NCBI GenBank assembly: GCA_944391805.1 | Contig: CALXUY010000053.1 | Location: forward strand, 1-52,416 | DNA from: an uncultured Clostridia bacterium | Lineage (GTDB): Bacteria; Bacillota; Clostridia; Oscillospirales; CAG-272 | Direction of reading: 5' to 3' | DNA: 52,416 nt | In this document: piece by piece, positions 13,936 through 23,588 of the stretch | Position numbering within the stretch: the stretch's first letter is position 1 | How the letters are laid out: each line of letters begins with the position of its first letter | Made by a program: the position numbers and the translations under genes | The notes under the pieces: model-generated | Databases searched by the model: none | Seen by the model: only the letters and a program-made list of their open reading frames with translations | Told to the model about the DNA's origin: nothing

Positions 13936-16128
13936 TCAGCCGTCCAGCGCAACGCCTGCGGCGGGAATTTTGTTTTTCTTTACTCCCTTGACCGTATCCG
14001 GCAGGGAAGAAAGGTCGGTGGTAGCGGAAACCAGCGTTTGCCCGGCCTTGAGCGAGATGAGCTGCACGCCGCCCGAGGTTCTGGTGGCCATCAGCGGAAT
14101 CAGACTGGACCGGATGACAATGCCGCGGTGCTCGCTGTTGACCAGAAGAATGTCCATCGGCGCTTTTTCATAAAAGGCCGCAACCACCGGAGATTTTGCC
14201 GAAAAGGCCGAGGTGATGCGCCGGCGGTTGCCGGTTACTTCGTAATTGGAGACCGAAACGCGCACCCCCTTGCCGTTGGCAAACAGAAACACCAGGTTCT
14301 CTTTTTTGGGATAATGGTTCTGAATGTTCATCAGAATCGGCTTTTCGTCGGGATCCATTTTCAGCTTGACCGGGAGATAATCGCCGAGAGCCGAGGCCTT
14401 GGTCGGGTCAAAATCGCTGGCTTTGGCCCGGTAGAGCTGGGCATGGTCGGTAAAGAAAATCAGCTCGTCCCGGTTCTCTCCGTCCATCAGGTTGAGGATT
14501 TCGTCGCCGTCCTTACACTTTTGCTCGTCGTTCCCCTGCAGCGAGCGGAAGGTGATCTTTTTGAAGTACCCCTCCCGCGTCAGCACAAACCGCGCGTTGT
14601 AGTTTTCCGGCTCCTCCTCCAGCGGCAGCGCACTGTCCGACCAGTCGGTTACAATCTGGGTGCGGCGGGGCTGGCCGTATTTTTTCTTGATCTCGGTCAA
14701 CTGGCGGATGATCAGCGCCTTTTGCTTCAGCTCGTCGGCCAGCGTTTCCTCCATGTCGGCAATCTCCTTCTGCAGGCCCTCGATATCGGAGATGCGATTG
14801 AGAATGTATTCCCGGTTGAGGTTGCGCAGCTTGATGTCGGCAATAAAGTTGGCCTGCACCTCGTCAATGTCAAAGCCCTTCATCAGGTTGGGCACCACAT
14901 CCTCTTCCTTTTCGGTCTTGCGAATGATGCGGATGGCCTTGTCGATGTCGAGCAGGATTTTGCCGAGCGCCAGCAGCAGGTGCAGCTTGTCCTTCTTCTT
15001 CTGCAGGTCAAAGGCCAGCTCCCGACGCAGACAGCCGAGGCGGAATTGGATCCATTCCCCTAAAATTTCCGGGATTCCCATGGTGCGCGGGGTGGAATTG
15101 ATGAGGACGTTGAAATTGCATTTGAAGCTGTCCTCCAGCGGAGTGAGCTTGAAGAGACGCGCCATCAGCTTGTCCGGGTCCACTCCCTTGCGGATGTCCA
15201 GCGTCAGCTTAAAGCCGCTGAGGTCGATTTCATCGCGGAAGTCTGTGATCTCCTTGATTTTTCCGTCCTTGTAAAGTGCGGTCAGCTTGGCCAGAATCAG
15301 CTCAATCGTGGTGGAGTAGGGAATCTGGATGATGTCGATGCAGCCCGCGTCCTTATCAAACACGTAGCGCGCCCGCAGACGGATCGATCCCTGCCCGGTT
15401 TCAAAAATCTGCTTCATCTGCTCCTTTTCGTAGAGAATCACGCCGCCGCCGGGAAAGTCCGGGGCTTTGATGATTTCCATCAGCTTTTCCACCGGCAGGT
15501 TGGGCTTGCGGAGCAGGGCAATGGTCCCGTCGCAGACCTCGGCCAGATTGAAGGAACAGATGTTGGAGGCCATACCCACCGCAATGCCCATGTTGGGCAT
15601 GACCAGAATGTTGGGGAAGGTGGTGGGGAGCAGAACCGGCTCCTTCATGGTTGCATCGTAGTTGTCCACCAGATCCACCGCGTTCTTGTCGATGCCGGAG
15701 AACAGCTCGTTGCAGATCGGGTCGAGCTTGCACTCGGTGTATCGGGAAGCGGCGTATTTCATCTCGGAGGAATATTGCTTTCCGAAGGAGCCCTTGGAAT
15801 CCACCAGAGGATGCAGCAGCGTGGCGTTGCCCCGGGTCAGGCGCACCATGGTTTCGTAGATGGAGGCGTCGCCGTGCGGATTGAGCCGCATGGTCTGCCC
15901 TACGATATTGGCGCTTTTGGTCCTCGCTCCGGTCAGCAGCCCCATTTTGTACATGGTGTAGAGCAGCTTGCGGTGCGCGGGCTTCAGCCCGTCGATTTCC
16001 GGGATCGCGCGCGAGACAATCACGCTCATCACATAGGGCATATAGTTTTTCTCAATGGTTTCGGTGATGGGCTGATTCACAATCGGCGCGTATTGAATGA
16101 CCCGTTCCTCTTTTTTCTTTTTCGCCAT
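13936..16128 (-). CDS. Type IIA DNA topoisomerase, subunit A (ParC/GyrA-like)
   Basis: A 730-residue DNA cleavage and religation subunit. The winged-helix region has NPHGDASIYETMVR in place of the usual HPHGD, and the active-site tyrosine is Tyr130 in YAASRYTE. The coiled-coil tower and a beta-propeller-like C-terminal region follow. It is shorter than GyrA (about 820) and I find no GyrA box, so it is more ParC-like. The quinolone-pocket positions read Ser and Glu (ASIYE). No GyrB or ParE gene lies within 10 kb upstream on this strand, although parE normally sits beside parC, so its partner must be elsewhere. It belongs to a run of same-strand genes and is followed by the 43-residue protein. 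Confidence 0.88.
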   Translation of the reverse strand: MAKKKKEERVIQYAPIVNQPITETIEKNYMPYVMSVIVSRAIPEIDGLKPAHRKLLYTMYKMGLLTGARTKSANIVGQTMRLNPHGDASIYETMVRLTRGNATLLHPLVDSKGSFGKQYSSEMKYAASRYTECKLDPICNELFSGIDKNAVDLVDNYDATMKEPVLLPTTFPNILVMPNMGIAVGMASNICSFNLAEVCDGTIALLRKPNLPVEKLMEIIKAPDFPGGGVILYEKEQMKQIFETGQGSIRLRARYVFDKDAGCIDIIQIPYSTTIELILAKLTALYKDGKIKEITDFRDEIDLSGFKLTLDIRKGVDPDKLMARLFKLTPLEDSFKCNFNVLINSTPRTMGIPEILGEWIQFRLGCLRRELAFDLQKKKDKLHLLLALGKILLDIDKAIRIIRKTEKEEDVVPNLMKGFDIDEVQANFIADIKLRNLNREYILNRISDIEGLQKEIADMEETLADELKQKALIIRQLTEIKKKYGQPRRTQIVTDWSDSALPLEEEPENYNARFVLTREGYFKKITFRSLQGNDEQKCKDGDEILNLMDGENRDELIFFTDHAQLYRAKASDFDPTKASALGDYLPVKLKMDPDEKPILMNIQNHYPKKENLVFLFANGKGVRVSVSNYEVTGNRRRITSAFSAKSPVVAAFYEKAPMDILLVNSEHRGIVIRSSLIPLMATRTSGGVQLISLKAGQTLVSATTDLSSLPDTVKGVKKNKIPAAGVALDG

Positions 16129-16257
16129 GCTGTACGGATTCCTTTCTGAATGTAATTTCCCATGATTCAGGGAACAACCTGCCGTTGTCCGCCATCCGGC
16201 ACAGACAGAGCGAGTGGTTATCCGAGGCTCTGCTGTGCAGTTATCTTCATTCGTCGG

Positions 16258-17295
16258 TCATGGGATTTTCCGAATGGTGTGCGCCGCCGCCCGGATCAGG
16301 CGGTTGTAGAGCGCCAGTCCAAGGCCTTCCATCGGCGGCAGATGGGCGTATATGATGTCGGCGCCCGAGCGGTCGGCCTCACGCAGCGCGTGAAAGAGCC
16401 GGTTTGCCTGACGGGCAAGGTCCTGCCTGCCGCCGACCGGAATCAGACCGTGCGGCAGGAGTCCCGCACGCTCCTCGTCGTAGCAGAGGATCGCGCAATT
16501 TCTGTGCTCCTGCTCCCGCCGTAGAAAGGCAAGAACCGCGTCGGGGGCTCCGTCCAGCAGCACCACCGGCGCCGCCGGCGCATAGTGCCGGTATTTCATA
16601 CCGGGCGAGATCGGGCGCTCGCCCGCGGCAAGCTGGTGTGTCACCGCATCGGCCACGGTCACACGGTCGCAGACCATACAGAGCGCGTCATATGTAATGC
16701 CGCCCGGGCGGAGCAGGGTCAGGCTGTCGCCGTCAATTTTGACGATTGTGGATTCCAGGCCGATTTCGCAGGTTCCCCCGTCGAGAATCATATCCACGCG
16801 GCCGCAGAGATCCTGCGCCACATCCTCCGCGCAGGTCGGGGAGGGCTTGCCCGAAAGGTTGGCCGACGGAGCCGCAATCGGCACGCCCGCCAGCGCAATC
16901 AGCCGGTGCGCCACCGGGTGCGAGGGACAGCGCACGGCCACGGTCTCCAGCCCGCCGGTCACCGAGGTGGGAATGATCTCCCGCCGGGGCAGAATCACGG
17001 TCAGCGGCCCCGGCATAAAGGCTTTTGCCAGCCGGCAGTACATCGGATTGGTCACGGCATAGCGCCCGGCGTCCTCCGGCTCTGCGATATGAATGATGAG
17101 GGGATTGTCCGAGGGACGCCCCTTGGCGGCGTAAATTTTCCGCGCCGCGCCGTCGTCGGTGGCGTTTCCGCCCAGCCCGTACACGGTTTCGGTCGGGAAC
17201 ACCACCAGTCCCCCCGCGCGCAGAATCGCCGCGGCGCGCCGCAGGTCGCCCTCCTGCCGTTCCGGGTCGGTGATCGGGATGATTTCTGTTTGCAA
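16258..17295 (-). CDS. L-threonylcarbamoyladenylate synthase, Sua5/YwlC type
   Basis: The enzyme makes threonylcarbamoyl-AMP from threonine, bicarbonate and ATP for t6A at position 37 of ANN-decoding tRNAs. The YrdC domain (about residues 10-200) shows VFPTETVYGLGG, KGRPSDNPL and SAPSANLSGKPSPT, the substrate-binding set. A C-terminal Sua5 domain (about 215-345) makes it the long form. The start is set at TTG 17295, with AAGGTG eight bases upstream. A GTG at 17304 lies too close to that site, and longer readings would overlap prfA. It lies 37 bases after prfA, a frequent neighbour in Firmicutes. Confidence 0.9.
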   Translation of the reverse strand: MQTEIIPITDPERQEGDLRRAAAILRAGGLVVFPTETVYGLGGNATDDGAARKIYAAKGRPSDNPLIIHIAEPEDAGRYAVTNPMYCRLAKAFMPGPLTVILPRREIIPTSVTGGLETVAVRCPSHPVAHRLIALAGVPIAAPSANLSGKPSPTCAEDVAQDLCGRVDMILDGGTCEIGLESTIVKIDGDSLTLLRPGGITYDALCMVCDRVTVADAVTHQLAAGERPISPGMKYRHYAPAAPVVLLDGAPDAVLAFLRREQEHRNCAILCYDEERAGLLPHGLIPVGGRQDLARQANRLFHALREADRSGADIIYAHLPPMEGLGLALYNRLIRAAAHTIRKIP

Positions 17296-17332
17296 CTGTA
17301 TCACACCTTCTGTCCACAGGCGGGAAAGCGCT

Positions 17333-18421
17333 TTATTTCGGCTCTCCCGTCTGTCTGAGTTTTTCGACCGCCTGCGCGGTGGCCAGCGCGTCAATCATGG
17401 AGCCGATCTCCCCGTCCAGAAAACGGTCGAGCGTGTAAACGCTCAACCCGATGCGGTGATCGGTCACACGCCCCTGCGGGTAGTTGTAGGTGCGGATGCG
17501 CTCGCTGCGGTCGCCGGTGCCCACCTGCTGGCGGCGGTCGGCGGCAATCTGCTCGTCCCGCTCCCGCAGGGTGCGGTTATAGAGAATGGTGCGCAGCATC
17601 CGCATGGCTTTGTCCTTGTTTTTGAACTGGCTGCGTTCCTCCTGACACTCCACCACAATGCCGGTCGGCTTGTGGGTCAGGCGGACCGCGGACTCGGTTT
17701 TGTTGATGTGCTGCCCGCCGGCTCCGCTGGATTTGCAGGATTCAAACACCACATCGGCCGGATTGATGTCCACCTCCACCTCGTCGGCCTCGGGGAGCAC
17801 CGCAACCGTTGCGGTAGAGGTTTGAATCCGCCCCTGCGACTCGGTCTGCGGCACCCGCTGTACCCGATGCACGCCGCTTTCATAGCGGAAGCGGGAATAT
17901 GCCCCCTCTCCCTCCACGCGAAAGACCACCTCTCGGAAGCCGCCCAGCTCGGTGGGGGTCTCGCTCATCAGCGCGCAGCGGAAGCCGACCGCGGCGGCAT
18001 ACATGTTGTACATCCGGTAGAGCACCGCCGCAAACAGCGCTGCCTCCTCTCCGCCGGCTCCGGCACGGATTTCGACCAGCACGTTTTTCTCGTCGTTCGG
18101 GTCGCGTGGCAGGAGCAGCAGCGTCAGGCGTTCCGAGAGCTGCCCGAGCTTCTCCCGTGCCTCCTTCAGCTCATGGTTGGCAAGCTCGTGCAGCTCGGCG
18201 TCTGGGCTGTCACCGAGGATGCGGAGCGCCTGCTCCGCGTCATGCTCGGCGGCAAGATAGCTCCGGTAGGCTTCGATCAGCGGAGTGAGCGATTTGTATT
18301 CCTTCATGATCCGGGCACAGCGCGTGGGATTGGACGCAACCTCGGGGGAGGAGAGGGAAGCCTCCAGATTGCGGTAGGTTTCCTCGGCTTCCCGCAGCTG
18401 TCTTTGCATCTGTTCGGTCAT
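17333..18421 (-). CDS. prfA: Peptide chain release factor 1
   Basis: RF1 reads UAA and UAG and triggers hydrolysis of the finished peptide. The 362-residue protein has the GGQ motif at 235-237 ([12 protein letters not shown]) and the codon-reading tripeptide PQT at 191-193 (VPQTESQGR), the PxT form of RF1; RF2 has [14 protein letters not shown] and [14 protein letters not shown] are family landmarks. It lies seven bases after the M18 aminopeptidase gene and just before the Sua5-type gene. Confidence 0.97.
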   Translation of the reverse strand: MTEQMQRQLREAEETYRNLEASLSSPEVASNPTRCARIMKEYKSLTPLIEAYRSYLAAEHDAEQALRILGDSPDAELHELANHELKEAREKLGQLSERLTLLLLPRDPNDEKNVLVEIRAGAGGEEAALFAAVLYRMYNMYAAAVGFRCALMSETPTELGGFREVVFRVEGEGAYSRFRYESGVHRVQRVPQTESQGRIQTSTATVAVLPEADEVEVDINPADVVFESCKSSGAGGQHINKTESAVRLTHKPTGIVVECQEERSQFKNKDKAMRMLRTILYNRTLRERDEQIAADRRQQVGTGDRSERIRTYNYPQGRVTDHRIGLSVYTLDRFLDGEIGSMIDALATAQAVEKLRQTGEPK

Positions 18422-18428
18422 GGAAGCC

Positions 18429-19808
18429 TCAGAAGCGATAGAAGGCGCGGAAGGCGCGGTAGCCCTCGTACAGGTCTACTTTGGAGATGACCTCATAGGG
18501 CGCGTGCATGGAGAGTACACTGACGCCCATATCGATGGTGTCAATGTTGTGATTGGCCATATATTTGGCAATGGTTCCGCCGCCGCCGATGTCAATCTTG
18601 CCCAGCTCACAGCTCTGCCAGACCACGCCGGCCTCGTTCAGGCAGCGGCGCACCCAGCCAACCAGCTCTGCGCTGGCGTCCGAGGTACCGCTTTTGCCGC
18701 GCGAGCCGGTGTATTTGCACATGGCAATGCCGCAGCCCAGCATGGCGGCGTTGCGTTTTTCAAACACATCGTCGAAATTCGGGTCATAGGCGGCCGCCAC
18801 ATCGCTGGAGATGCACTTGGAATTGGCCCGCACCGCGGCCTCGTTCCCGCACATTGCGCGGGAGATTTCCGCCACCAGGTCCATGAACAGATTGCTCTGC
18901 ATTCCGGTCACGCCGTCGCTGCCGGTTTCCTCCTTGTCCACCAGAATGCACATCGTGGTGTGAACCGACTCGTCCTCGTCGATCATAGCGGTCAGGGAGG
19001 GGTAGGCGCACACGCGGTCGTCGTGACCGTAGCCGCAGATCATCGAGCGGTCAAAGCCGACGTCCCGCGCCCGGCCGGCAGGAACAATGCTCAGCTCGGC
19101 CGATTGGAAATCCTCCTCGGTGATGCCGTAGGTCTCGTACAGGTAGTTGAGCACGCCCAGCTTCACGGCGTTCTTTTCCTCTCCCTCGCAGGGGCGGCTG
19201 CCCACCAGCACGTTCAGCTTTTCCCCCTGAAATGCATGGGAAACGGTTTTTGCGTTCTCATTGGCGGCCAGATGCGGGAGCAGATCGGTGATATACATCA
19301 CGGGGTCGTCGTCCTTTTCCCCAATCGTGACGGTGACGGTCTCGCCGTTCTGCTTGACCACCACGCCGTGCAGCGCGAGCGGCATTGCCAGCCACTGATA
19401 TTTGCGGATGCCTCCGTAGTAGTGCGTTTTGAGAAAACACAGGTCGCGCTCCTCGTACAGCGGCACCTGCTTGAGGTCGAGGCGCGGGGAATCGATGTGC
19501 GCACCGGTGATGCGGATGCCGTTGTTGATTGGCTCGGTGCCGATCTTGAACAGAAAGATGTTCTTTCCGCGGTTGTTATAGTAGAATTTGTCGCCGGCCT
19601 TCATCGGATCGCCGAAGGTATATGGGCGGTAGCCGGCGGCTTCTGCAATCCGTACACTCTCGGTCACGGCCTCGCGCTCGGTTTTTGCGGCGTCCAGAAA
19701 CCGGACATAGCCCTTTGCATATTCATAGGCGGCGTTTACGATTTCCTTGCCGGCCTTTTCGTATACGGTCTGCTTCTCATAGCAGACGGCATTCTTCTTT
19801 TCAGACAT
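18429..19808 (-). CDS. M18-family aspartyl aminopeptidase
   Basis: A cytoplasmic metallopeptidase of 459 residues that should release N-terminal acidic or neutral residues from peptides. The M18 signature [12 protein letters not shown] (zinc-binding His104) is followed by the insert domain with the family's [13 protein letters not shown] and, near the end, [13 protein letters not shown] and SMHAPYEV. These match the bacterial ApeA-like branch. AAAGGAG lies eight bases before the ATG. It sits between the lytic transglycosylase and prfA with short gaps (20 and 7 bases) and is probably cotranscribed with them. Confidence 0.92.
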   Translation of the reverse strand: MSEKKNAVCYEKQTVYEKAGKEIVNAAYEYAKGYVRFLDAAKTEREAVTESVRIAEAAGYRPYTFGDPMKAGDKFYYNNRGKNIFLFKIGTEPINNGIRITGAHIDSPRLDLKQVPLYEERDLCFLKTHYYGGIRKYQWLAMPLALHGVVVKQNGETVTVTIGEKDDDPVMYITDLLPHLAANENAKTVSHAFQGEKLNVLVGSRPCEGEEKNAVKLGVLNYLYETYGITEEDFQSAELSIVPAGRARDVGFDRSMICGYGHDDRVCAYPSLTAMIDEDESVHTTMCILVDKEETGSDGVTGMQSNLFMDLVAEISRAMCGNEAAVRANSKCISSDVAAAYDPNFDDVFEKRNAAMLGCGIAMCKYTGSRGKSGTSDASAELVGWVRRCLNEAGVVWQSCELGKIDIGGGGTIAKYMANHNIDTIDMGVSVLSMHAPYEVISKVDLYEGYRAFRAFYRF

Positions 19809-19828
19809 GACAAAGTCTCCTTTAAGAA

Positions 19829-20407
19829 TTACGATTCATAGTATAGTTCCGCGTACATTTCGGCGGATTTGCGCATTTTTGAAACAAAAGATGCGGCGGA
19901 CTTGTCCGGGATTTTGGTCAGCCGCCCCTGCTCGTTCAGGCAGTCCGGGTCGGCCAGCCATGCGTCGGCCGCCTCGGTTCCGGCGCTCCATGCGGCGTAA
20001 ACCGAATCCCACATTCCGTATTTCTGGTAGAGCGACGAGAGATATGCGGTGCCCACGCGCAGATTGGTTGCCGGGTCATAGAGCATCCCCGTGTCGGGCG
20101 TGGGTTCTCCCAACACCTCCCGGCACACCTCGTCCAGCAGCTCGGGAGTAATCTGCATCAGTCCGATGGCATTGCCGTCCACGGCACTGCTGACAAAATC
20201 GCTCTCGTTCCGGACGGTGGCCCAGATCACCGCCTCCGGCACGCCGAACTCGGAGGCATAACCGGCAATCAGGTCGGCATATTCCTCGGGCTGCGGATAG
20301 CTCCTTCGCTCGATTGCACCGGCAATCGCGTCATAGGCGAAGCCAAAGCCGACCGACAGCAGTACAATCAGCACAAAAATCAGTAGCTTCCGGGAATTGA
20401 ACCTCAT
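19829..20407 (-). CDS. Membrane-anchored lytic transglycosylase, Slt-type domain
   Basis: A 192-residue murein hydrolase. One N-terminal membrane segment (about 9-27) should tether it outside the membrane. The transglycosylase domain shows the catalytic glutamate in TVRNESDFVS, then AIGLMQITPEL and NLRVGTAYLSSLYQKYG, the classical SLT motifs. It cleaves peptidoglycan glycan strands with formation of anhydro-muramyl ends. Its start codon overlaps the coaE stop by four bases, so translation is probably coupled. Linkage of coaE with an SLT-domain gene is seen in other Clostridia, from memory. Confidence 0.9.
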   Translation of the reverse strand: MRFNSRKLLIFVLIVLLSVGFGFAYDAIAGAIERRSYPQPEEYADLIAGYASEFGVPEAVIWATVRNESDFVSSAVDGNAIGLMQITPELLDEVCREVLGEPTPDTGMLYDPATNLRVGTAYLSSLYQKYGMWDSVYAAWSAGTEAADAWLADPDCLNEQGRLTKIPDKSAASFVSKMRKSAEMYAELYYES

Positions 20408-21006
20408 TTCGGAGCCACCCCCGTTTCGGAGAGAATCGCGCGCACCTGCGGAAGCAGGCTCTCGGCGTTGCCGTTGTTCTCGATGATATAATCCGAGTGG
20501 GAACGGAAAAAGGAGTCGGACTTCTGTGCGCGGATGCGCCGCACGGCATCCTCGGGGGAGATCCCGTCCCGCAGCAGAATGCGGTGCAGACGCAGCTCGG
20601 CGTCGGCCAGGACCGATACAATCACATTGCAGTCGCGGTCGGCGCCGCTCTCAAACAGCTGGGGGGCGTCCAGAACCGCGGCCGGCGTCCCTTCGTCCCG
20701 CAGCGTACGCAGCCGGCGGCGCACCTCCCGCAGCACATGCCGGTGCGAGATGGCGTTGAGCCGCTCCAGCTCCTCCGGTCGGTCAAACACCAGCCTGCCC
20801 AGTGCCGGGCGGTCGAGTGTGCCGTCCGGACGGAGAATTTCCCGGCCGAAATACGCGGTCAGCTCGCCCAGACATTCGGACGGCGGAATGAGCAGGGCAT
20901 GGTAAATCTCATCGGCGTTCAGAACCGGAAGCCCGAAGGACGCGAACAGACGGCTGACCGTGCTTTTGCCGGCTCCGCTGGGGCCGGTCAGCCCGATGAC
21001 CAGCAT
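20404..21006 (-). CDS. coaE: Dephospho-CoA kinase
   Basis: CoaE adds the 3' phosphate in the last step of coenzyme A synthesis. The 200-residue protein begins with the P-loop GLTGPSGAGKST and has the family's LNADEIYH, VLDAPQLFESG and IEN(N)GN near the end. It starts immediately after the Gfo/Idh stop codon and overlaps the transglycosylase start by four bases, a strongly coupled arrangement. Confidence 0.95.
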   Translation of the reverse strand: MLVIGLTGPSGAGKSTVSRLFASFGLPVLNADEIYHALLIPPSECLGELTAYFGREILRPDGTLDRPALGRLVFDRPEELERLNAISHRHVLREVRRRLRTLRDEGTPAAVLDAPQLFESGADRDCNVIVSVLADAELRLHRILLRDGISPEDAVRRIRAQKSDSFFRSHSDYIIENNGNAESLLPQVRAILSETGVAPK

Positions 21007-22149
21007 CTATCCGACCTCCGTGGCAATGCCGCTGTTCGCCGCCGAGCGGTAGGACGCATCCATCACGCGCTGCACATAGGCGCCGTCGGCCAACGACGGG
21101 CGGAAGGCAAGGCCGTCCGCCGCCGCCGAGAGAAAGGCGTGCATCCCGCACAGGTGTCCGCGCAGCCATCCGACCGGCGCTTTCGGCGAGGGAAAGAGCA
21201 TGCCGGGATAGCGCCCCACGCACTCCACGCGGGTAAATCCGCGCTCCCCGCCGATCGGATGTCCCGGTGCGGCGGCGTCATAGAAATACAGCCAGTCCGG
21301 CTCCATCAGCGAGAACCGCAGCGATCCCGTCTCCCCGTAAATTTCAAACGACAACTCATCGTTTGTCCCCTGCGTCAGCTTGCTCAGCTCAATACTGCCG
21401 TGCGCGCCCTCTGCGGTGACAGCGTGCAGATAAAAGGCTTCGTCGGCATTGGTCCGCCAGAGGTTTCCGGCAGAGTCGAGATGCGTGGGATAGGCGATCT
21501 GCTCCTGCCCGCACACGGTGCGGATCGGCCCGCACAGCCAGCTCATCAGATCGATCACATGCGATCCGAGGTCAAACAGCACCCCTCCGCCGCAGACGGT
21601 GCGATCCTGCTTCCAGCCCACCCGGCGCTCGGGATCGATGCAGCTGTTGTGCAGATAGGCGGCGTGGTAGTGCAGGATCCGGCCAAGCCGTCCTTCCGCA
21701 ATCAACTGCTTTGCCCGCATAACCGGCGCCAGCCAGCGGTTGTTGAATACCATACCGGTTGTTTTCGGGGAGCCGGCGGCCAGCGCGGCGATCTCGTCGG
21801 CCTCTGCGGCAGTGGTGCAAAGCGGCTTTTCGCACAGCACATGCTTGCCGGCAGCCAGCGCCTTTTTCAGCGTCCCGTAATGGCAGTTGTTCGGTGTGCA
21901 GATGTCAATCACATCGATGTCGGGATGGCCGATCAGCTCGTCCTCGCTGCAAACCGCCAGCGGAATGCCGAACTCGTCTGCCACCCGGTCGGATTTCTCC
22001 TGTGATGTGGTACACACCCCCGCGACCGACGCCCGGAAGGGAAGCTCCCCGTAATAGAACGGGAGATTGCGCACGGCCCATGTGTGCGTGCGCCCCATCG
22101 CTCCGAAGCCCAACAGACCGACGCGGAGCGTGTGCGTTGTTTGCTGCAT
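21007..22149 (-). CDS. Gfo/Idh/MocA-family oxidoreductase
   Basis: An NAD(P)-dependent sugar or inositol dehydrogenase-like enzyme of 380 residues. The Rossmann fold begins VGLLGFGAMGRTH, followed by DVIDICTPN and the family EKPLCTTAAEADE motif, whose lysine is the usual catalytic one. DLGSHVIDLMSWL, with the second-domain histidine, is also typical. The substrate cannot be predicted. The ATG at 22149 is chosen because VGLLGFG then falls at the normal distance from the start. It is the first gene after promoter 22212-22240 and heads the run with coaE. Confidence 0.9.
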   Translation of the reverse strand: MQQTTHTLRVGLLGFGAMGRTHTWAVRNLPFYYGELPFRASVAGVCTTSQEKSDRVADEFGIPLAVCSEDELIGHPDIDVIDICTPNNCHYGTLKKALAAGKHVLCEKPLCTTAAEADEIAALAAGSPKTTGMVFNNRWLAPVMRAKQLIAEGRLGRILHYHAAYLHNSCIDPERRVGWKQDRTVCGGGVLFDLGSHVIDLMSWLCGPIRTVCGQEQIAYPTHLDSAGNLWRTNADEAFYLHAVTAEGAHGSIELSKLTQGTNDELSFEIYGETGSLRFSLMEPDWLYFYDAAAPGHPIGGERGFTRVECVGRYPGMLFPSPKAPVGWLRGHLCGMHAFLSAAADGLAFRPSLADGAYVQRVMDASYRSAANSGIATEVG

Positions 22150-22211
22150 AAAACCTGCCCTTCTGCCGCAGTGCGGCAAATGCTCCTTCCAATGAATTTG
22201 TACAACACTTT

Positions 22212-22240
22212 ATTATATCTCATTTTTGCCGATTTTTCAA
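22212..22240 (-). promoter_or_regulatory. Promoter of the Gfo/Idh - coaE operon
   Basis: TTGAAA (22235-22240), 17-base spacer and TATAAT (22212-22217) on the minus strand. It probably drives the Gfo/Idh, coaE and transglycosylase genes and perhaps those beyond. Confidence 0.75.
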
Positions 22241-22322
22241 GTGGTTTTCCTCTTTTTTTGCGGAACGGAAAGGAATAATCGGCTCTGTGCGCGTGCCGTA
22301 CCGGTTTTTTCGGTTTTTTCTA

Positions 22323-22351
22323 TTGCAATTTTGCGGGAAACAGAGTATAAT
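22323..22351 (+). promoter_or_regulatory. Promoter of murB
   Basis: TTGCAA (22323-22328), 17-base spacer, TATAAT (22346-22351). Transcription should start near 22358, which decides for the murB ATG at 22391 over the upstream TTG at 22370. Confidence 0.75.
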
Positions 22352-22390
22352 AGATAGGAGTAAAGACCGTTGATACCGGAGGTGGAGCGT

Positions 22391-23302
22391 ATGACCGACT
22401 TGTGCGTGCGGCTGGAGCGGGACGGAATCGCCTATGAGGAGCATTGCCCGCTCTCTCCCCGCGGCAGCTTCCGCATCGGCGGAACCGCGGCATTGGCGGT
22501 TTTTCCGCAGAGCAGAGAGCAGCTCATCCGGTCGCTCCTGCTCACCAGGGATGCCGGATGCCCGTATGCGGTGGTGGGCAAGGGGAGCAATCTGCTCTAC
22601 CCGGACGGTGAATATGCGGGAATCGTGATTTTCACCGGAGGCGTGCGGGAGCTGCGTGTCTGCGGAACCGGGATCACCGCCTCGGCGGGGCTATCGCTTC
22701 CGGCACTGGCGCTGCGCGCGCGCGACGCGGCGCTCACCGGCCTCGAGTTTGCCGCCGGAATCCCCGGAACCCTCGGCGGGGCGGTGTTCATGAACGCCGG
22801 CGCATTTGGCGGCTGCATGGAGCAGGTTGTGCTGCGTTCGGAATTCTGGGACGCCCGGGACGGCTGCTGCGGCTGTCTGGAGGGCGGGGCGCAGGAGTTT
22901 TCGGTGCGCTCCAGCATTTATATGCGGGAAGCACGCTATACCATTCTCGGAGCCGTTCTGGAGCTGCGTGAGGGAAACCGGGAGGAGATCGGCTCCCGCA
23001 TGGAGGACTACCGCCGCCGGCGGAGCGCCACGCAGCCGCTCGGGCTTCCCAACGCGGGCAGCATTTTCCGGCATCCCCCCGGGCATTTTGCTGGCAGGCT
23101 GATTGAGGATTGCGGTCTGAAGGGCGTGTGTGTGGGAGGCGCTGCCGTATCCGAAAAGCACGCGGGCTTTATCGTCAACCGCGGCGGGGCGACCGCGCAC
23201 GATGTGCTCGCGCTCATCGACCTGATCCGGGAGCGCGTGCTGCGGCAGACCGGAATTGCTCTGGAGTGCGAGCTGCGCCGTCTGGACGGCCGGCCGATCT
23301 GA
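22391..23302 (+). CDS. murB: UDP-N-acetylenolpyruvoylglucosamine reductase
   Basis: This flavoenzyme uses NADPH to make UDP-N-acetylmuramic acid for peptidoglycan. The 303-residue protein has the FAD-binding motifs SFRIGGTA, VVGKGSNLL and LEFAAGIPGTLGGAVFMNAGA, then PNAGSIFRHPPG with the catalytic serine region and KHAGFIVNRGGATA. It belongs to the shorter type II MurB. GGAGG lies eight bases before the ATG. It heads a plus-strand run murB - thyX - whiA - dnaE, but terminator-like repeats separate it from thyX. Confidence 0.95.
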   Translation: MTDLCVRLERDGIAYEEHCPLSPRGSFRIGGTAALAVFPQSREQLIRSLLLTRDAGCPYAVVGKGSNLLYPDGEYAGIVIFTGGVRELRVCGTGITASAGLSLPALALRARDAALTGLEFAAGIPGTLGGAVFMNAGAFGGCMEQVVLRSEFWDARDGCCGCLEGGAQEFSVRSSIYMREARYTILGAVLELREGNREEIGSRMEDYRRRRSATQPLGLPNAGSIFRHPPGHFAGRLIEDCGLKGVCVGGAAVSEKHAGFIVNRGGATAHDVLALIDLIRERVLRQTGIALECELRRLDGRPI

Positions 23303-23321
23303 ACTGCCGCGTATTTGCGGA

Positions 23322-23346
23322 GAAAACTTTTTGAGAAAAAGTTTTC
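23322..23346 (+). terminator. Terminator-like hairpin after murB
   Basis: GAAAACTTTTT (23322-23332) pairs with AAAAAGTTTTC (23336-23346), 20 bases after the murB stop codon. The T-rich arm is within the stem. Confidence 0.45.
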
Positions 23347-23487
23347 CCCACGCCCCTTTCAAAAACCTTCAAAAAAAGGGCACGGAGGAGCCGCACGTAT
23401 CGGTTTGCCACAGTGTCTCCGGTATCCGGAATGCCACTGTCTCTACGGCAGTACGGAGCTTCTTTTTTCATAGTTTTTTGAAGATTT

Positions 23488-23530
23488 TCAGGAAACTTTT
23501 TCAAAAAAGTTTCCTGAGCGGGTTTGGGCA
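23488..23530 (+). repeat. Second copy of the 149-200 hairpin repeat
   Basis: TCAGGAAACTTTTT (23488-23501) pairs with 23504-23517 and is followed by GCGGGTTTGGGC. The first copy, with the same sequence and order, terminates the glnS operon. Here it lies in the thyX upstream region, in the orientation that would terminate leftward transcription, yet no leftward gene ends nearby. Confidence 0.6.
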
Positions 23531-23588
23531 GAGCCAAAGGCTTTAACAACCTAAGTTTTACCAACGAATAAAGCAGAGGAAAGACAAA

